Shown here in pieces: positions 13,221 through 25,849 of a DNA stretch of 64,000 nt (the stretch's first letter is position 1; each line of letters opens with the position of its first letter). This stretch comes from Tachypleus tridentatus (Eukaryota > Arthropoda > Merostomata > Xiphosura > Limulidae), in contig NW_027467782.1 of the NCBI RefSeq assembly GCF_004210375.1, positions 28,251,276 to 28,315,275 on the forward strand. Reading direction: 5' to 3'. The notes under the pieces were generated by a model, which saw nothing but the letters and a program-made list of their open reading frames with translations, ran no database searches and was not told the origin of the DNA. Position numbers and translations under genes: made by a program.

Positions 13221-15865
13221 GTTTACAAATCTTTTTAATTAACCCCATCCCTGGGCCTGTGCACACACCATTACATGGACATCTTGCTACTAGTAGCAGC
13301 ATCACAGCACAGTCAGATACTATTTCTCTAAAGCAAAAAAGATAGAATTTATTATCAGAGCTAAAACTTCTCATTTTCTTTGGAACACTCAACTACCAGC
13401 CTTTTGGTCTCTAGTAACCCACCCTTAGGCATTGACAATAGTTCTATTCAGTCATAACTGGACTGGATTGTGCTTATACACCTACCCACTGATTAATCTG
13501 TTACCCAGCTTCCTAGCAATGATTTCTTCAATCTCTTGTCATATTCTGTTGATTGCACGAGATTGGCCTAATCAACCCTTATCTCATATACCATGTACCA
13601 CTTTTCCCTTAGGGTTTATTTTATGTTGCTTCTGGCCTGTGGACATCACCAGTCAGAGTTATTTGCATTACACTTACAGAGGACACTTTTTCATTCTACC
13701 CATGTTTTCTGTACCCAGATAGGTCCTTCTTACCTTACCACTGGCAGCCAGGGAAAGGGATAAATACTTTTCACTGATTCATCTGACCTCTTTATTTTCA
13801 CACATATAAATGATGGGTCCCCATTGTTTCTTATGTCTAATGAAGGCCTTGAGGTGTTAGGTTGCCTAAACTAAAGGTTTTAGTGGTGCTGGACAATGGC
13901 TTTTTATTTATTGTGTCTCTTTAGTTTCCCAGGGCTTACCCCTGGTTACCTCAATGGGATGAGTGGTAGAATTGATCCATATTGATTTTTATGGGCTCTC
14001 TCTGAAGGCAAGGAAAATTCTACAAGTCTCAACTTATCAGATTCATCACATTTCTATGTTCATCGTGGCCCAGTTGAATTGCTCACTGGAGGACATTCTG
14101 AGCTTGTGTGTGAACCTTCCCCAATACTTTTATCTCACATTATTTACATAATCTGGCATTATCTTTCTTTGAGGGTTTTTTTACTACCCCTACATCTATG
14201 TTAACCTCATCTGCTAGGTTATACTGAAAGGTGAGTATTTGCATTACTAATCTTCTCTCTTTTTTTTTAATTTCAAAATTCTACTTTTTGGTGAGTGTTG
14301 CCCAATCAAGTGTGCTTTTATCAAACCAAATTCACTCTAGCAACTACTGACACAGTATACTTTATCTAGGTTGTTACAGGCTCTGTGGAAATATGGTGTC
14401 ACATACAACCACACAGAGACAGACTGAGTGGTATTACTCTACTATGCTGGATTACCACTCAGAAAATATAATGAATAAAGCATAAGGGGTTCTTCCCCAT
14501 CTCTGCTGATCAGTGGATTGAATAAATCAGGGTCAGTTTGCTTTTAGAAATTTAGGAAATTTGGTTCACTTACTTTGCTGATTCTAGAGCATTGTTTTTT
14601 AGGACTTCTCTAATGTGCACTACCCTGCCCCAGTTAGAAACCTTTCTACTCAGGATTTTGAGTGTTGTTTTTTTTTTCAGATTTTGGTAGGAGCAGCACC
14701 AGCTTAAACAGGAGCTTACTCGTAAGAGTAGTTCAGTTTCGACACTCAGCTATCCAGTTGGGTTTGGTGTGGTCTTTCTTCTTGATTAATGTTGGTTCAG
14801 TACATTGTTCATTGTCACTTCATAATTGTGGATGCAGAGTAGTCCCATTCTGTGTTTTTGGTTCATCACAGTTTGTTCCATATCTTTCCAGTAATTCCAG
14901 GGACAAATGGAATTTATGCTGCCCACTTGGCTAGGGAGAGAGGATGAGTGTCTGTAATTTCAGGTTGGATAAGTTCTGTTTCCTCAGGTTAAATATTGCA
15001 TGCAGTGTCATGTTATTCCAAATCTGTGGTTTTGCTTTTGGACTTCTTCAGTTTGAGGAAAGGGCTTGTCCACATTGGTGTTATTTATTTACTTCTTATG
15101 ATTCCAGATGCATCACTCTGTAGCTATGGGTTTGGATCCATCCTGTCTCACACACACATATATATATTATGATCCAAATGCCCTATCCACCAACATGGGA
15201 TTTAGGAACCATGATCCTGTGATTCCAACCCTGAACAGTGATACCTTGGATATGTGGTTGGGGCTTGGCCAGTGATTATAACATATCATTTCAAGTTCCA
15301 CATCCACTGCACAGTTTAGTTTCTGAGTGTGTAACATGCCTGTTGTGGCTGTGGTGCAGTTCCTCACTATGTTGTTAGTATTATATATTTCTTTTAGTAT
15401 GTCCACAGTCTATGCAGACATTCATGTCTGAGGGAGGGACTGTGGATTGGGTCTGTCTCGAAAAAATGTCAGTATTGTGCGGAGGTGTTTATGAACACTA
15501 TCAATATAAGATAGAGGGCACATTGATGTAGGTATTAACTTCAACTTACTTTTACTTGTGAACAAATTCAACACTGTAGGTTTTAGATTACATGAAAGTT
15601 AACAATTTCCAAATGAGTGTTGCTCTCTTGAATTGTAAGATTTATAGTTTAAAGTGAGTTTGATTTGTTTTGAGTATTTAATGTTATGTGGTTTGGGTTA
15701 AAATAATGAACGGTAAGTTTTCTGTGAAAAATCTTACATTTTAAAATATTATCATATATTTCTGATGTGCTAGCTTTCTATATATTTTTCCCCTACTGAT
15801 TGAAAAGTTATATCTGACTTTTAAACTATAACACCTCAAATTGAATGATCATGTGTCACTTTTTT

Positions 15866-16182
15866 TAACCTAATATTAAATTGTACTTGTGATAATATAG
15901 TCTTAGATCACTGTATTAAATGATCCTGTTTCCATTCAACTGTGCCTAATGTTGAACTGTACTTGTGATAGTGTAAACTAAGATCTCTGTATAGAATAAT
16001 CCTGTTATTCAACTAGGTCTTTTCTTGAACTGTACTTGGGATAAGCTAGTCTTTGATCTATCTGTATAATGTTTTGTTATTACTCATCTAGGCCTAATAT
16101 TGTATTTTATTCGTGATAATGTAGATTTGTAACCACTGTACTGAATGACCCTGTTACATCTTACTGTGGTCTAGTATTAAAG
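15866..16182. repeat. about 75-bp degenerate tandem repeat, 4-5 copies
   Basis: The unit ctaatattaaattgtacttg then tgataatatagtcttagatc, a ctgtattaaatgatcctgtt block and a cattcaact end recurs at about 15870, 15946, 16018, 16092 and (partial) 16171. It lies in the intron before ATR-like exon 4. Confidence 0.75.
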
Positions 16183-16572
16183 AAAAATGGAGAATAAAAA
16201 TTTATACCACAAAAAATGACAGATAGCCTGAACACCCTTCCTCTGGTGATATTAAAATTTAATGAAACAGAAGGGTTGATAACACAGTGTTATCAAGTAA
16301 AGAATCTTCAAAACGGATGTTGTACAAGATATTTGTAGAAACATACATGTGAATCAGTAGTAAATCAATTTTATTTTAAAATTATGTCAAAATTGATATG
16401 TATATAAAAATTGAGATTTTAAATGTTTTAAGTTTTCAGTAGATATTGATATCAGTTAAATAGGATGATACACCAAAAGTTATATGATATGCAAACTTGT
16501 CATGTTTCTAAAATTTTAATAGCCAGCTAGTACTCTGGTACCTGTATGCTTATTTTGTGACTTGTTATACAG

Positions 16573-16692
16573 AATGAACAGGAACAAGCTATCAATATTC
16601 TTCAGAAAGGAATTCAGGAACATTTTCCAGATGTTTCTCAGTTCAAGAATAACCCATCTCAAAAACAGAAAGAGGCTGCTGCTTGTGCCAAG
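16573..16692 (+). pseudogene. ATR: ATR-like exon 4 of 7 (FAT domain)
   Basis: A 120-nt exon, phase 0 to phase 0, acceptor atacag ending at 16572 and donor gtaata at 16693. It reads NEQEQAINILQKGIQEHFPD then a lysine/alanine-rich end (QKQKEAAACAK). The core matches VHQALIVLQKGVELCFPE of ATR. No lesion seen. Confidence 0.8.
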
Positions 16693-16793
16693 GTAATAAT
16701 GGATGCTACTTATACAGAAGTTTTAACACTTATGTTACATTACTTAGATACTTTTTGTTGATGATAATGTAGAAAATATTAATCATGTAGAAC

Positions 16794-17112
16794 AGAGGTA
16801 TACAACATGTGGCCTGCAGGTCAGATTTGGTTCACCAACTCACTATACAGCTCATGACATGAAATTATAGTGCTTAAATTTGATAGTTTTGTTTTTTATC
16901 TGATGAATTATTTTTCATCTGTTATTAAATTTAAGAGTTTCTCTATCACAATTTAATAGAAATTTGATTAGTTTTATAGTTGGTAGAAAATATAAAGGAC
17001 TCTTTTTTTGCTTATTTTATAGAAAGAAATGTTATGGCCTGCCAACTCTCACACTTTCAATTGGCCCCAACCAAATAGTCAACATTTTATAGGCTGTAGG
17101 TTGGCCTGAATT
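16794..17112. mobile_element. probable hAT-derived non-autonomous repeat
   Basis: The left end cagaggtatacaacatgtgg and the right end ggctgtaggttggcctg (reverse complement caggccaacctacagcc) are weakly complementary and show the GGCC-rich hAT end style. It lies inside an intron of the ATR-like gene. No target duplication could be fixed. Confidence 0.35.
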
Positions 17113-17409
17113 TAAAATGTGATTGATTGTTTATCTATTTTAATATTGTGTGTTATTCTTTAATGTATAAGATACAAAGTTTAAGTGTCTTACATTCAGA
17201 AGTTTATTAAACTACTTCGTGTTTGTGTTATACTAATTACAATAGCATAGCTAATAATCCATATTTTAATAGTGTATAAGTTTTAAATTCTACAATATTT
17301 AAAATCATGTATTTCTTCTGTTCAGACACCTTTTCTTCTAGCATGTCATCTTTCATATTTTATCAACCACTATTCAGAAAAGTAAAAAATTCAAAGTAAA
17401 TTTCTCTCT

Positions 17410-18225
17410 ATAAACTCATCATGACTCAGACAAACCAGATTTTTTTATAGCCTTCAATTCTGTTTGGTTACAGAGCTATCAAAGAGAAAATCAGACCCTT
17501 CCTGTCACATCATGCCTTTCATAATTCATCAGTTGTTCTCTCTATGTTTAATGATATGTTACCTATGATCAATAGAAAGTCAAGGTTTTTATGTATCAAA
17601 TGGCATATTGTACAATGTTCTGAAATGTTGATGTCACTCGGAGTACAAACGTCGTTCTTACAAGAAAGTTAACAACTACGTTGAATGAATTTGTAACGAC
17701 TTTTGTCACATAGCTGGAAAGCCAGGGAAAATTTTGAGAAATCTATATTGTTTGGTGCATTATTTAATTAAATACAAATTATTAAATGCATTACTATTAG
17801 GAGTCTAGCATAATTAGGATGAAGTCTCTTTAATAGTCAATAGCAAGAAAAAATGAAAATGGTTAAGCATTTTATTTTTCATGTTTATTTTTATGTATAT
17901 TTATAAAAGTAACTAAAGTGTAAAAATAAGTATCCTTTTAGTGTTCAGACAAAATAAGTAATATTTTTTTCATGAGCAAGCAACTCACAAGTAATGTAAT
18001 TCATTAATGTAATGTGAGCTGCATGTTTCCCAGGTGATTAACATCTCATAATGGTGGGATAGTGGTTTAGTTATAAGTAGGTTTATGTTACAATTTAAGT
18101 CATTCTAGAAAGAAAAGATGGGTACTTTTTTGGTTGTTTTTTTCTGGTGCTTACAAGGTATATAAAATTGACTGATTTCATTTTGAGATAGGGTAAAGAA
18201 AATAACATGAACTATAAACTTTTAC
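17410..18225 (+). repeat. dispersed repeat family R, longest copy
   Basis: It contains gactcagacaaaccagattt, tttttatagccttcaattct, tttggttacagagctat at the left and, at the right, the block inverted at 12778-13220. The left part recurs near 58.7 kb. No coding sequence recognised; likely a non-autonomous transposon. Confidence 0.7.
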
Positions 18226-19075
18226 TGGAACAAAAATTGTTTGAAATGTATTACTTAGGAGATTATAGGGACTACACAAAGGAAATTTGAGATTCTTGAG
18301 GTGACAAAAAGTATTTTTTTTATTTTAATATGAAAATTACTTTGCCTGTGGACTATTCAAAGTAAATGCTCAATAAATTCGTGAAAAAATCTCCATTGTA
18401 TTTTTTTTAATTCTTCACTAAAGATATGATTTTTGTATGTGAATGACTTGGAATGTTAACTGAAAGTATGCCAAATTTTGTGAGGACAGATACACTGTAT
18501 TGAAAGTTAGAAGTATTAAATATAAAAAGAGTAGAAATGAGTGCAAAGAGGGTTTGTGGTCAGTCAAGTCAACCAAGCCCATGTTGAGAGAGTTAACAAT
18601 GGTATTTCTTTTTTGGGTATTTTAACAAAAGCAAAAATACATAATAAGTGCTTCAATTTTAACTTTTCTAATGGTAAGTTATGATTTAAGAAAGCTGAAG
18701 TTTTCCATTCTAATTTCAAAATACCTAATATTTTTGTTAAATATATACTGCCTTTGTTACACTGTTAAATCCTCCAGAGTTTTAATAGTTTATTCAACTG
18801 TAAAATTTGAAGCTTCAGTCTGATCAAATAATGTAAAATATTATTCCATCACCCTAAACTATTGGTATCTTCTCCTTCCATTTGGGTTATTAGTGTGTAG
18901 ATATAAAATCATAATGTAGATTGGGTGTTTTGACTAAATTCAAATCTGAATACTGTGGTAGTTCCATCTCTGTATAAATTTTGCTTAGGACCACATGAAT
19001 AATATAGAGCATATGAAATAATTTAAGATAACTAAGTTCATTTATTGTAATACCGCTTTCTGTTATCTTTATTAG

Positions 19076-19251
19076 GCAACATTAATGCTTGCCAAATATA
19101 GTGAAGAATCGGCTGTCTTGGAGAGTAATGCCCTTATTCTAATGTACCGAGATGTGGTTGCCATTCAGCCTGAATGGGAAGAAGGTCACTTCCATTTAGC
19201 CAAGTATTATGACCGAGTTATGACTACATTAGAGAAATCAGAAAAGGAAAG
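19076..19251 (+). pseudogene. ATR: ATR-like exon 5 of 7 (FAT domain)
   Basis: A 176-nt exon with acceptor ttattag ending at 19075 and donor gtgtgt at 19252. It reads ATLMLAKYSEESAVLESNA, then LMYRDVVAIQPEWEEGHFHL and AKYYDRVM, the best-conserved stretch here (ATR: ESNAIMKKYKDVTACLPEWEDGHFYLAKYYDKLM). It ends two bases into a codon completed by the next exon. No lesion seen. Confidence 0.9.
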
Positions 19252-19764
19252 GTGTGTGTGCCTAGGTTGTTTATTTCACAAAATATTTTATTGCTAAATT
19301 TCTTACACAGTATAAGTATATGTTTTTCACACTCAGAATTTTTTCTTCATCGAACAAATTCATCATTATATCATATACATCTATGCTGAATGACTTTGCT
19401 TAACAATTTCAGGGTTATGTTGCATTTTACAAACACTGTTGAATTAACATCTTCTGATAAATTTTACTATTTTTTCCTTTAAATCTAATTTGTCTTTATA
19501 TTTTTTATGTTTAACATTTTCTATACAAGCACCCTTTTCTGCACTTTGCAACCCTTTTACAGAATATCATGATAGTAGTATCAACATCTTCAAATAAAGA
19601 TGGTCACAAATAAAGTTAATAAATCAAATGTTAAAACATGTAATATTATGTCAGTTTGAGTTCTTAATTTTATACAGTATGAAAATTGTGATGTCTACTC
19701 CCTAAGTCTCCTCTCTAATTAATTTACTATCCCTTCAAGGAATATGGAACTGATGTAAATTACT

Positions 19765-21480
19765 TATTATAATATTGTTACTACTCAGGCAAAGCATAAT
19801 TTTTGTAGTGATTAACCCCATGGAGGCAAATTTTCCTATGGATTGGAGGCAGAGGGCATGTTATCATGTTTGTAGAGTTATATTCAAAATATTATTGAAC
19901 TACTATTTTATAAATTCATGTCAGTAAATTTGGCATAAAACTATACATTATTTAATTTCTTAATTTGAAAATAAATATCAAAATAAGATTGCTAAATATC
20001 AGTTTTTTTGTCATGTGATGTGTTTGGTCATATTACATTTTATAAAGCTCACAATACAACATCTCTAGTTTCTTATGAGTTACAAACTCAAATTATTAAT
20101 ATTGCAAGCTGGAATATAAAATAAGAACCTCTTATATTTTCTGTGTCCTGAGATATCATTCTGTTCAATGAATCCACCATAATTGCTCTGTCTCCTTTTC
20201 CATTTTTTGAAACCATATTTTTACACATAACCCACTGCACTTTATGAGGTATACATAGCAAATCAAAAGCTCAGACTTCTCCTTCACATTATTTCTCAGC
20301 CTTTGCAAGGCTTAAGTACTAAAGAACCACCTTTTTTAAATATAGACAAAATGGAGATTGGATGTATTTTTTAGACCCAAATGCTGCTTAGTTGGTAGCC
20401 TTGATACATTGCAGTGAAATTCTATGGCATTTATATAATAATTTATATATTTTTTTGTCATTTCAAAATGCATATATAAAAGTTAAAAAGATTATTTTGT
20501 TTTATATTTTTCTCGTGCCAAATTTAACAATGTTTACAGTTTATGCCAAGCAAGTATAAACCTTAACATTTGTAGGTAGCAAAGATAATTATTTTCTATA
20601 TTTGTTCACATAGTTTTCTGTTTTATGAATAATGACTGAAATTTAAAAATTAATTTGAAAATAGTAATAATATACATACATACATAATGTAACTGAAATG
20701 TGATTATATTTTACAAAACACTAGGTGCACTATTTGTAAAAAACTAAAACAGTTGTACTTTTTAAAGATCACTGTTGGATATGCTAACATGAGCTGCTCA
20801 TGTGTCACGTGATTGCAACTTTTGTGGCATCACTGTTATTCAGACACAGCTGAACGCTCAATAAAAGATAATAAATGTAAATAAATGAATAATGTTAAAT
20901 TTAAATTATGCTTTGTTCATTCTAAAATTACTGTAATATGTTAAAAGGAAACTTCAAATGTTTATTTTAAGTACGGGATGTTCGGAAAGTCACTGCGCAG
21001 TTTTATAATCATGTACGTGTTTTGACTGTTTTCTTTGGCTGTGATATGTAATTAAGCAATACAGGGTTTTATATATAAGTAGAAGACAAGGAAATTAAGG
21101 GATTAATGTCGAAAAAAATTACACCAGTGACAAGTTTATATAAACTATGTCAAGTGTGTGAGTGGTGAATAAACTTAGCTGAATATGTCTGATGTTACTG
21201 GGACCATTATCTCAGTTTAGTGAAAGTACATTTGCTTTGATGACTTCTGTTGTTTATTAACATGCCTTTCCTTTCCAGTTTTGGGTTTTGTTGGAAAACA
21301 GTTTTGTTTCCTAGTAAATAATAACAATTCTTCAGAAGGTATGCTCATGGGGTAGGTAATTTTATACACTAATGTCAGTTGCATGTTTGCCAAGTGACTT
21401 ACTACTTATATGGCAAGATTATTCATTAGGCTTGTTTCAAAATAGCTTTAAGCTATTTATGATAAACAAATTGTATTGTT
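19765..21480 (+). repeat. dispersed repeat family R, fourth copy, interrupted
   Basis: The left edge gttactactcaggcaaagca then taatttttgtag matches 58.7 kb; the right part (21340-21450: gtatgctcatggggtaggta, tcagttgcatgtttgccaag) matches the right part of the family. In between is unrelated sequence, including tacgggatgttcggaaagtc (20974), which looks like the end of some other transposon. Confidence 0.4.
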
Positions 21481-22106
21481 ATGTAACAATATGCAATCAT
21501 TCTATAAGGAAAAGTATGATGTAGATTTATTGTCTAGTTATTTATGGTGTCTTCAGGTTGGTAAGCATTTGATACTAATTTAAAGGTTTTAGAATTGTAC
21601 AGATGAAGATTTGCAATTTTCAGATAAATAAAAGTATTTTTCATCTTAAGATTGAAATTACTTTTCACTCTTGGAAGTCAGCATTTTGACTTCATGTGTT
21701 CATGATGAAGTTCTCAGTAGAAATACTTAATTAAAAAGTCATTCTGTTAGATACAAAATAGTGGTAATATTTACTGATACTCTGCAAAACAGCATGAAGA
21801 TATTCTTACATTATCAGAAGTTATAGTATGACTAATATAGTGGTTACCATGGTGGTTGCAAATGAGATGTATATGGAAAGAGTTGAAAACTAACATGGTT
21901 TCCACAATTTTATCCTTTGTAAAACTTTTTATAAACTCAGTTTGTTTTTGTTTCAACTTTTAAGTTTGAGACTCATTACAAAAAATATTTTGGCGAATAA
22001 ATACTATCTCTTATCTCTAGTAAACCCCCTCATCTTCTTTTTTGTGGAAAGTAAAGAGATAAGAATGTTATTACAATGGTATATTTATTTGATGTCAATA
22101 TTTCAG

Positions 22107-22302
22107 TGAAGTTATTGTCCACATGGTTCAGTGCTATGGGCGCTCTCTACAGTATGGATGCAGACATCTTTTTCACTCCATGCCGAGGATGCTGTCACTT
22201 TGGTTCGACTTAGGCACACAAGTTGTAGAGCACCAGAAGAGTAAGAAACCTCCTCAGAATCTGGAACAGTGGGAAAGGATGTTAAACGTTATGACAACCA
22301 AA
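22107..22302 (+). pseudogene. ATR: ATR-like exon 6 of 7 (FAT domain)
   Basis: A 196-nt exon, acceptor tttcag ending at 22106 and donor gtaaat at 22303. It reads VIVHMVQCYGRSLQYGCRHL, FHSMPRMLSLWFDLGT, then a more variable linker ending VMTTK. ATR has IVLHFGRSLQYG and SMPRMLTLWLDYGT. It is joined in phase 0 to the next exon across a 181-bp intron. No lesion seen. Confidence 0.9.
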
Positions 22303-22483
22303 GTAAATAAAATCTCTTCTGTTCTTACAATTCATTGTTGTTTTCTGTTTGGTAACAAAAAGTATTATTATTTTATTATTATGTAGAATTACAGGTAAGA
22401 CAGTAACCATACCTTAAGATTTAATTTCTAGTATACCAGTTTCTATGGATTGTATTTTATTCACAGTTTTAATCATTTTTCAG

Positions 22484-22594
22484 GTCATTACAAATTTTGT
22501 GGAAAAGCTTCCTCCATATCTATTTTATACAGCATTTTCTCAGCTAATCTCTCGCATATGCCACTCCCATCCTGGAATATCATTACAGCTTCAG
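22484..22594 (+). pseudogene. ATR: ATR-like exon 7 of 7, last recognisable exon
   Basis: A 111-nt exon, phase 0 at both ends, acceptor ttttcag ending at 22483 and donor gtatgt at 22595. It reads VITNFVEKLPPYLFYTAFSQ then LISRICHSHPGISLQLQ, matching VITEHTNYLAPYQFLTAFSQLISRICHSH of ATR. The next ATR segment (PQQAMW region and kinase domain) was not found downstream, so the gene fragment appears to stop at this donor within the window. Confidence 0.9.
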
Positions 22595-25330
22595 GTATGT
22601 ATAGAAATAGTAAGAAAGGAAAAAAATTGTATATATTTATTCCTAGAGTAGATTAATTTTTCATTCAGGTATATTTTAATCTTTATTATTTTGGCACAAT
22701 TTATTAAGTAGATGATATGTTCATGGGTACTGAAGGTTAATCATACTTGATGAATTACATACGCTAATGGAGTGATGTGTTGCTACAGATATAAGTGTTA
22801 GTGATATGTTTAACAGATTTATATATTGAAGTTCACAGTTCCACACTATTTAATAATACAGTGCTGTCATATTATAAGACTTGTAGGTGGAGGAACATAT
22901 CATAGGCCTTTCATTTCATGTAATGAAATTATTAAATGATATAGTGCCAAAAACAACATTAACATAAGGAAGGCAGTTTTTCACTTTTCATCAGTGAAGT
23001 ATAGAAATTTTGTGACTAAACAATTAGGACAACAACAGACTCAGAAACTACACCCTAAACCAATTGGAACAATGCTATCATCTGCAGAACAGGGATTTTG
23101 ATTATCAAAAGAACCCTAACCCAGATGATCACTGAAACAAATTTTATTGTACCACTAGCTAGATAATAAAGAAAGTTTGAGGTTGAACAAATCTCATTAG
23201 CCAAAAGTTTGCAAATTACCAACTAAATTTCAGAATCATGTAATTTTTTTGAAAAAAATGGGTAAATAAACTCGAGTCACACTAATTCCACCTGATCACA
23301 TATGTATAAAGAGTTCATAAAAGTTTAGAAAGTTAATAAATTTCAAGCCAGAAGCCCTTATTCTGAAAAGTTCTTAAAAAGTAAGGGAAAAAAAATTGCC
23401 TTCCAGTATGGTACATTATACCCTCTCAAATGTTGCTCCCCATACAGAAATGTTTTTTTCATATGCAACACGTCTTGAGCATTTACATACCTTATAATCA
23501 ACTGATTCAAATGCATCTCCCCTGTAAATCATCATGCAACATCCCTCTAGCAAACAAAAAGTAGTGTGACACACACTCTAGACACATGTGACACTCCTAT
23601 TGAATTTTGCCAAATTATCACTTCTCATTTGGCAGTACTCATGTCAAGGTGTATTTTGTCATGCTTTTTAAATTTGTCCAATTTTATGATTTTTTTTAAT
23701 ATTATTCTCAAGAGACTAGGTTGTGGTTGGTAGTTCACTTACCAGTGGTATGATCCTCATCTTATCTCTCCCCCCCTTCCACCTGTGTTATCAAAAAAAA
23801 TAATAGATATGTAGTATCTAGCTACTTCCATTCTGTGTTTATTGGTATCTAATCTTACTAATGTGTTTACAAATTCAGAGGATATTTCTATGTTAATCAG
23901 CCATTGTATAAATAAACATCATTTCAGTTATAGTATTGTCAATGAGGCACAGTATCACCAAAATGATATAAATCAAGAGGTGTGACCCAAATGTAAAGTG
24001 GGATTTTTTTCTTTATCAAATTCAGAAAAGTACAAGGCTTTTGAATATTGGTTCTTATGGACTTAATATAGTCCAGAATGTTTACAAAATATGAGATAAC
24101 TGAATAGAACTATAGCTTTGTCATGCTAGTACTAACTCATTAATAAATAGCCCAGCTATAAGAGAGAGGATGGTTTTACTTTTTTTTATTAAAGTTTGTG
24201 GTACATAGAAGTCTTGATAATAATCCTGTCTTGAAAGGACCATACAAATTTGGAATAGGAGACTTTTGTATAATATTTAGGTGTTAAAACCAAAACTGAG
24301 TGAGTCCAAATGTAAATGGTTCAAAAAGTTGTTTGTTAACTCATAATTCTGGCTAAAAGGTGATTCTGTAAGTCATTTCCAACTGTTCTGTAACCACTTC
24401 TAGTTTTGTATCAATCAACAGGCCTATGTCTGGTTTTTGGCAGATAAAATGATAAAATTTCTAATAGGTAGATTTGTAAAGTCTTGTATACTTTCTGCTG
24501 CTGACGTATGTATTAAGTTAGTGAATATAAATATAATTAGCAAAAGAAATCACTGCCAACCTTTCTAAGTAAACTAATATATTCAAACTGACCACTATAG
24601 CTGAGCAGTTAGTGGTATTTTAATCAATTAATTAATTAGTACATTGTTCTAGAAATAAAATCAAATGGTGGTGGGTGCTAACAAACAGTTGCCTTCTCTC
24701 TGATCAGCAGTTCAAAAAACAGTAGCACTGAGAAATTGCCATAACAGAGACAGGGCCAACAAGTTTGGTGGAAGTATGAATCAAACTCCAGATGTTTGAA
24801 ATGTGAAAACTGAACAAGCTTGAAGTAAAATAAAAAAGACAACGACTTATGAAGCAGTAACTACCCATATTACAAATAGTTTGTCCTGCAGATTTGTACT
24901 TAGCAGTAAACAAACAAATATAACATTAGTTTTCTCAGTTGGATGTTTGATATTATAAAAAATGGTAATAATTAAAGTTGTTTTGGATTTAATATTCAAT
25001 TTCCCATAATTCAGCTCCACTGGTTTTAAAAATAATATTCTTTTTTTTAGTTTGTTTGTATTTTTATCCATTATCATAAACAAAATAATAATTTGATCTA
25101 AATAAGGGTTTTTTCTTCTTCCTGATTTGTAAAAACTTATTTGACAGAAAAAAATAAATATTATTTACAATGAATATGCATTCTCATTCTTCCTGATTTT
25201 TTTAGTGAAGTGTACATCTTTTAGTCTCAAAACTATGGGATGTGGTCTTTCTTTTATATGTTGCTTCTGGCTATTTTATTTCACTTTTCAGCAATAATCA
25301 GCCATCATGCTGATGTCCCTCCTTCCCTTA
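22595..25330. other. AT-rich stretch without recognised gene
   Basis: Apart from the small SINE-like piece near 24.7 kb I see only short chance frames. If the ATR-like gene continued, this would be its next intron; no PI3K-like kinase motif (GDRHG, HVDF) was noticed. Confidence 0.5.
24655..24745 (+). repeat. possible SINE family 1 fragment
   Basis: The stretch ggtggtgggtgctaacaaac then agttgccttctctctgatca follows the body of family 1 but neither end is recognisable. Confidence 0.3.
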
Positions 25331-25339
25331 AATCTTGCC

Positions 25340-25462
25340 CCCCAGTGGCTCAGCGGTATGTCTGTGGACTTACAACGCTAAAAAACCATGTTTTGATACC
25401 CATGGTGGGCAGAGCACGGATAGCTCATTGAGTAGCTTTGTGCTTAATTCAAAACAACAACC
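25340..25462 (+). repeat. tRNA-derived SINE, family 2
   Basis: Head cccccagtggctcagcggta (A box), gtggacttacaacgctaaaa, a B-box region gttttgatacccatggtggg and the tail tagctttgtgcttaattcaa. A second, shorter SINE family distinct from family 1. Confidence 0.7.
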
Positions 25463-25849
25463 TTAAATCTTTGTGCCAGCAGTGAAATGGACATGAGATA
25501 CAAGAAATTAAATTTGAAATTCATATTGCAATCTAACTCTTTGCATTTATTGAACATGTTATAGAAAATATATTCATAATTTGGGTCCTTGTTGTACTCT
25601 AACAATTTGTTAATAACCCTTTCTGTACAAATTGTGAAAATTGCCACATGTAGCGTAAAATGATTTTTACCCACCTACCAATAAAATAATTAATTTTATA
25701 CACTTTGTTTTTTATGAGTGTATTACTTATATAATATGTTCTTGAAAAATATGCGAGTATATTAGTATATAACTTTATTGAATTATAATACTTACGTAAA
25801 TGGAAGAATCCTATTTATTATGCCATATTTCATAGTGTCTGTACTGCAT

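Larger units (their letters stand above)
10850..15430 (+). mobile_element. retroelement-like debris, unclassified
   Basis: A 4.6-kb intronic stretch with less A+T than its surroundings and many short broken frames. One frame near 13540 reads ILLIARDWPNQPLS, which resembles the LLIAPxWPxQPW motif of DIRS-type pol proteins; another near 15090 reads LMIPDASLCSYGFGSIL, resembling an RNase H/DASxxGxG motif. The order of these is not that of an intact element, so I only call debris. The R-family copy (12778) is inserted in it. Confidence 0.3.
5966..22594 (+). pseudogene. ATR: ATR-like checkpoint kinase, FAT-domain exons only, damaged
   Basis: Seven consecutive exons on the plus strand translate to a stretch strongly resembling the FAT domain of ATR, the nuclear PI3K-like protein kinase that with ATRIP senses RPA-coated single-stranded DNA. 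Landmarks matching vertebrate ATR in order are CWLQSAKLARK, ESNALILMYRDV, PEWEEGHFHLAKYYD, GRSLQYG, SMPRMLSLW and TAFSQLISRICHSH. All exon junctions keep phase and all introns have GT and AG ends, so this is an unprocessed copy, not a retrocopy. Damage: a one-base frame change in the first exon near 6000, an in-frame TGA at 6058-6060, and a TGA at 10100-10102 where ATR has a conserved tryptophan. I recognised no PI3K-like kinase exons in the following 41 kb and no HEAT-repeat exons upstream. Either a decaying duplicate or a gene with base-level assembly errors; I favour decay. The ATR identity is nearly certain, the pseudogene status less so. Confidence 0.85.

Noticed and set aside
13540-15110. 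A DIRS-type retrotransposon
   Set aside because: Only two weak motif resemblances in an order that does not fit an intact element, with no recombinase or terminal repeats; kept only as debris.
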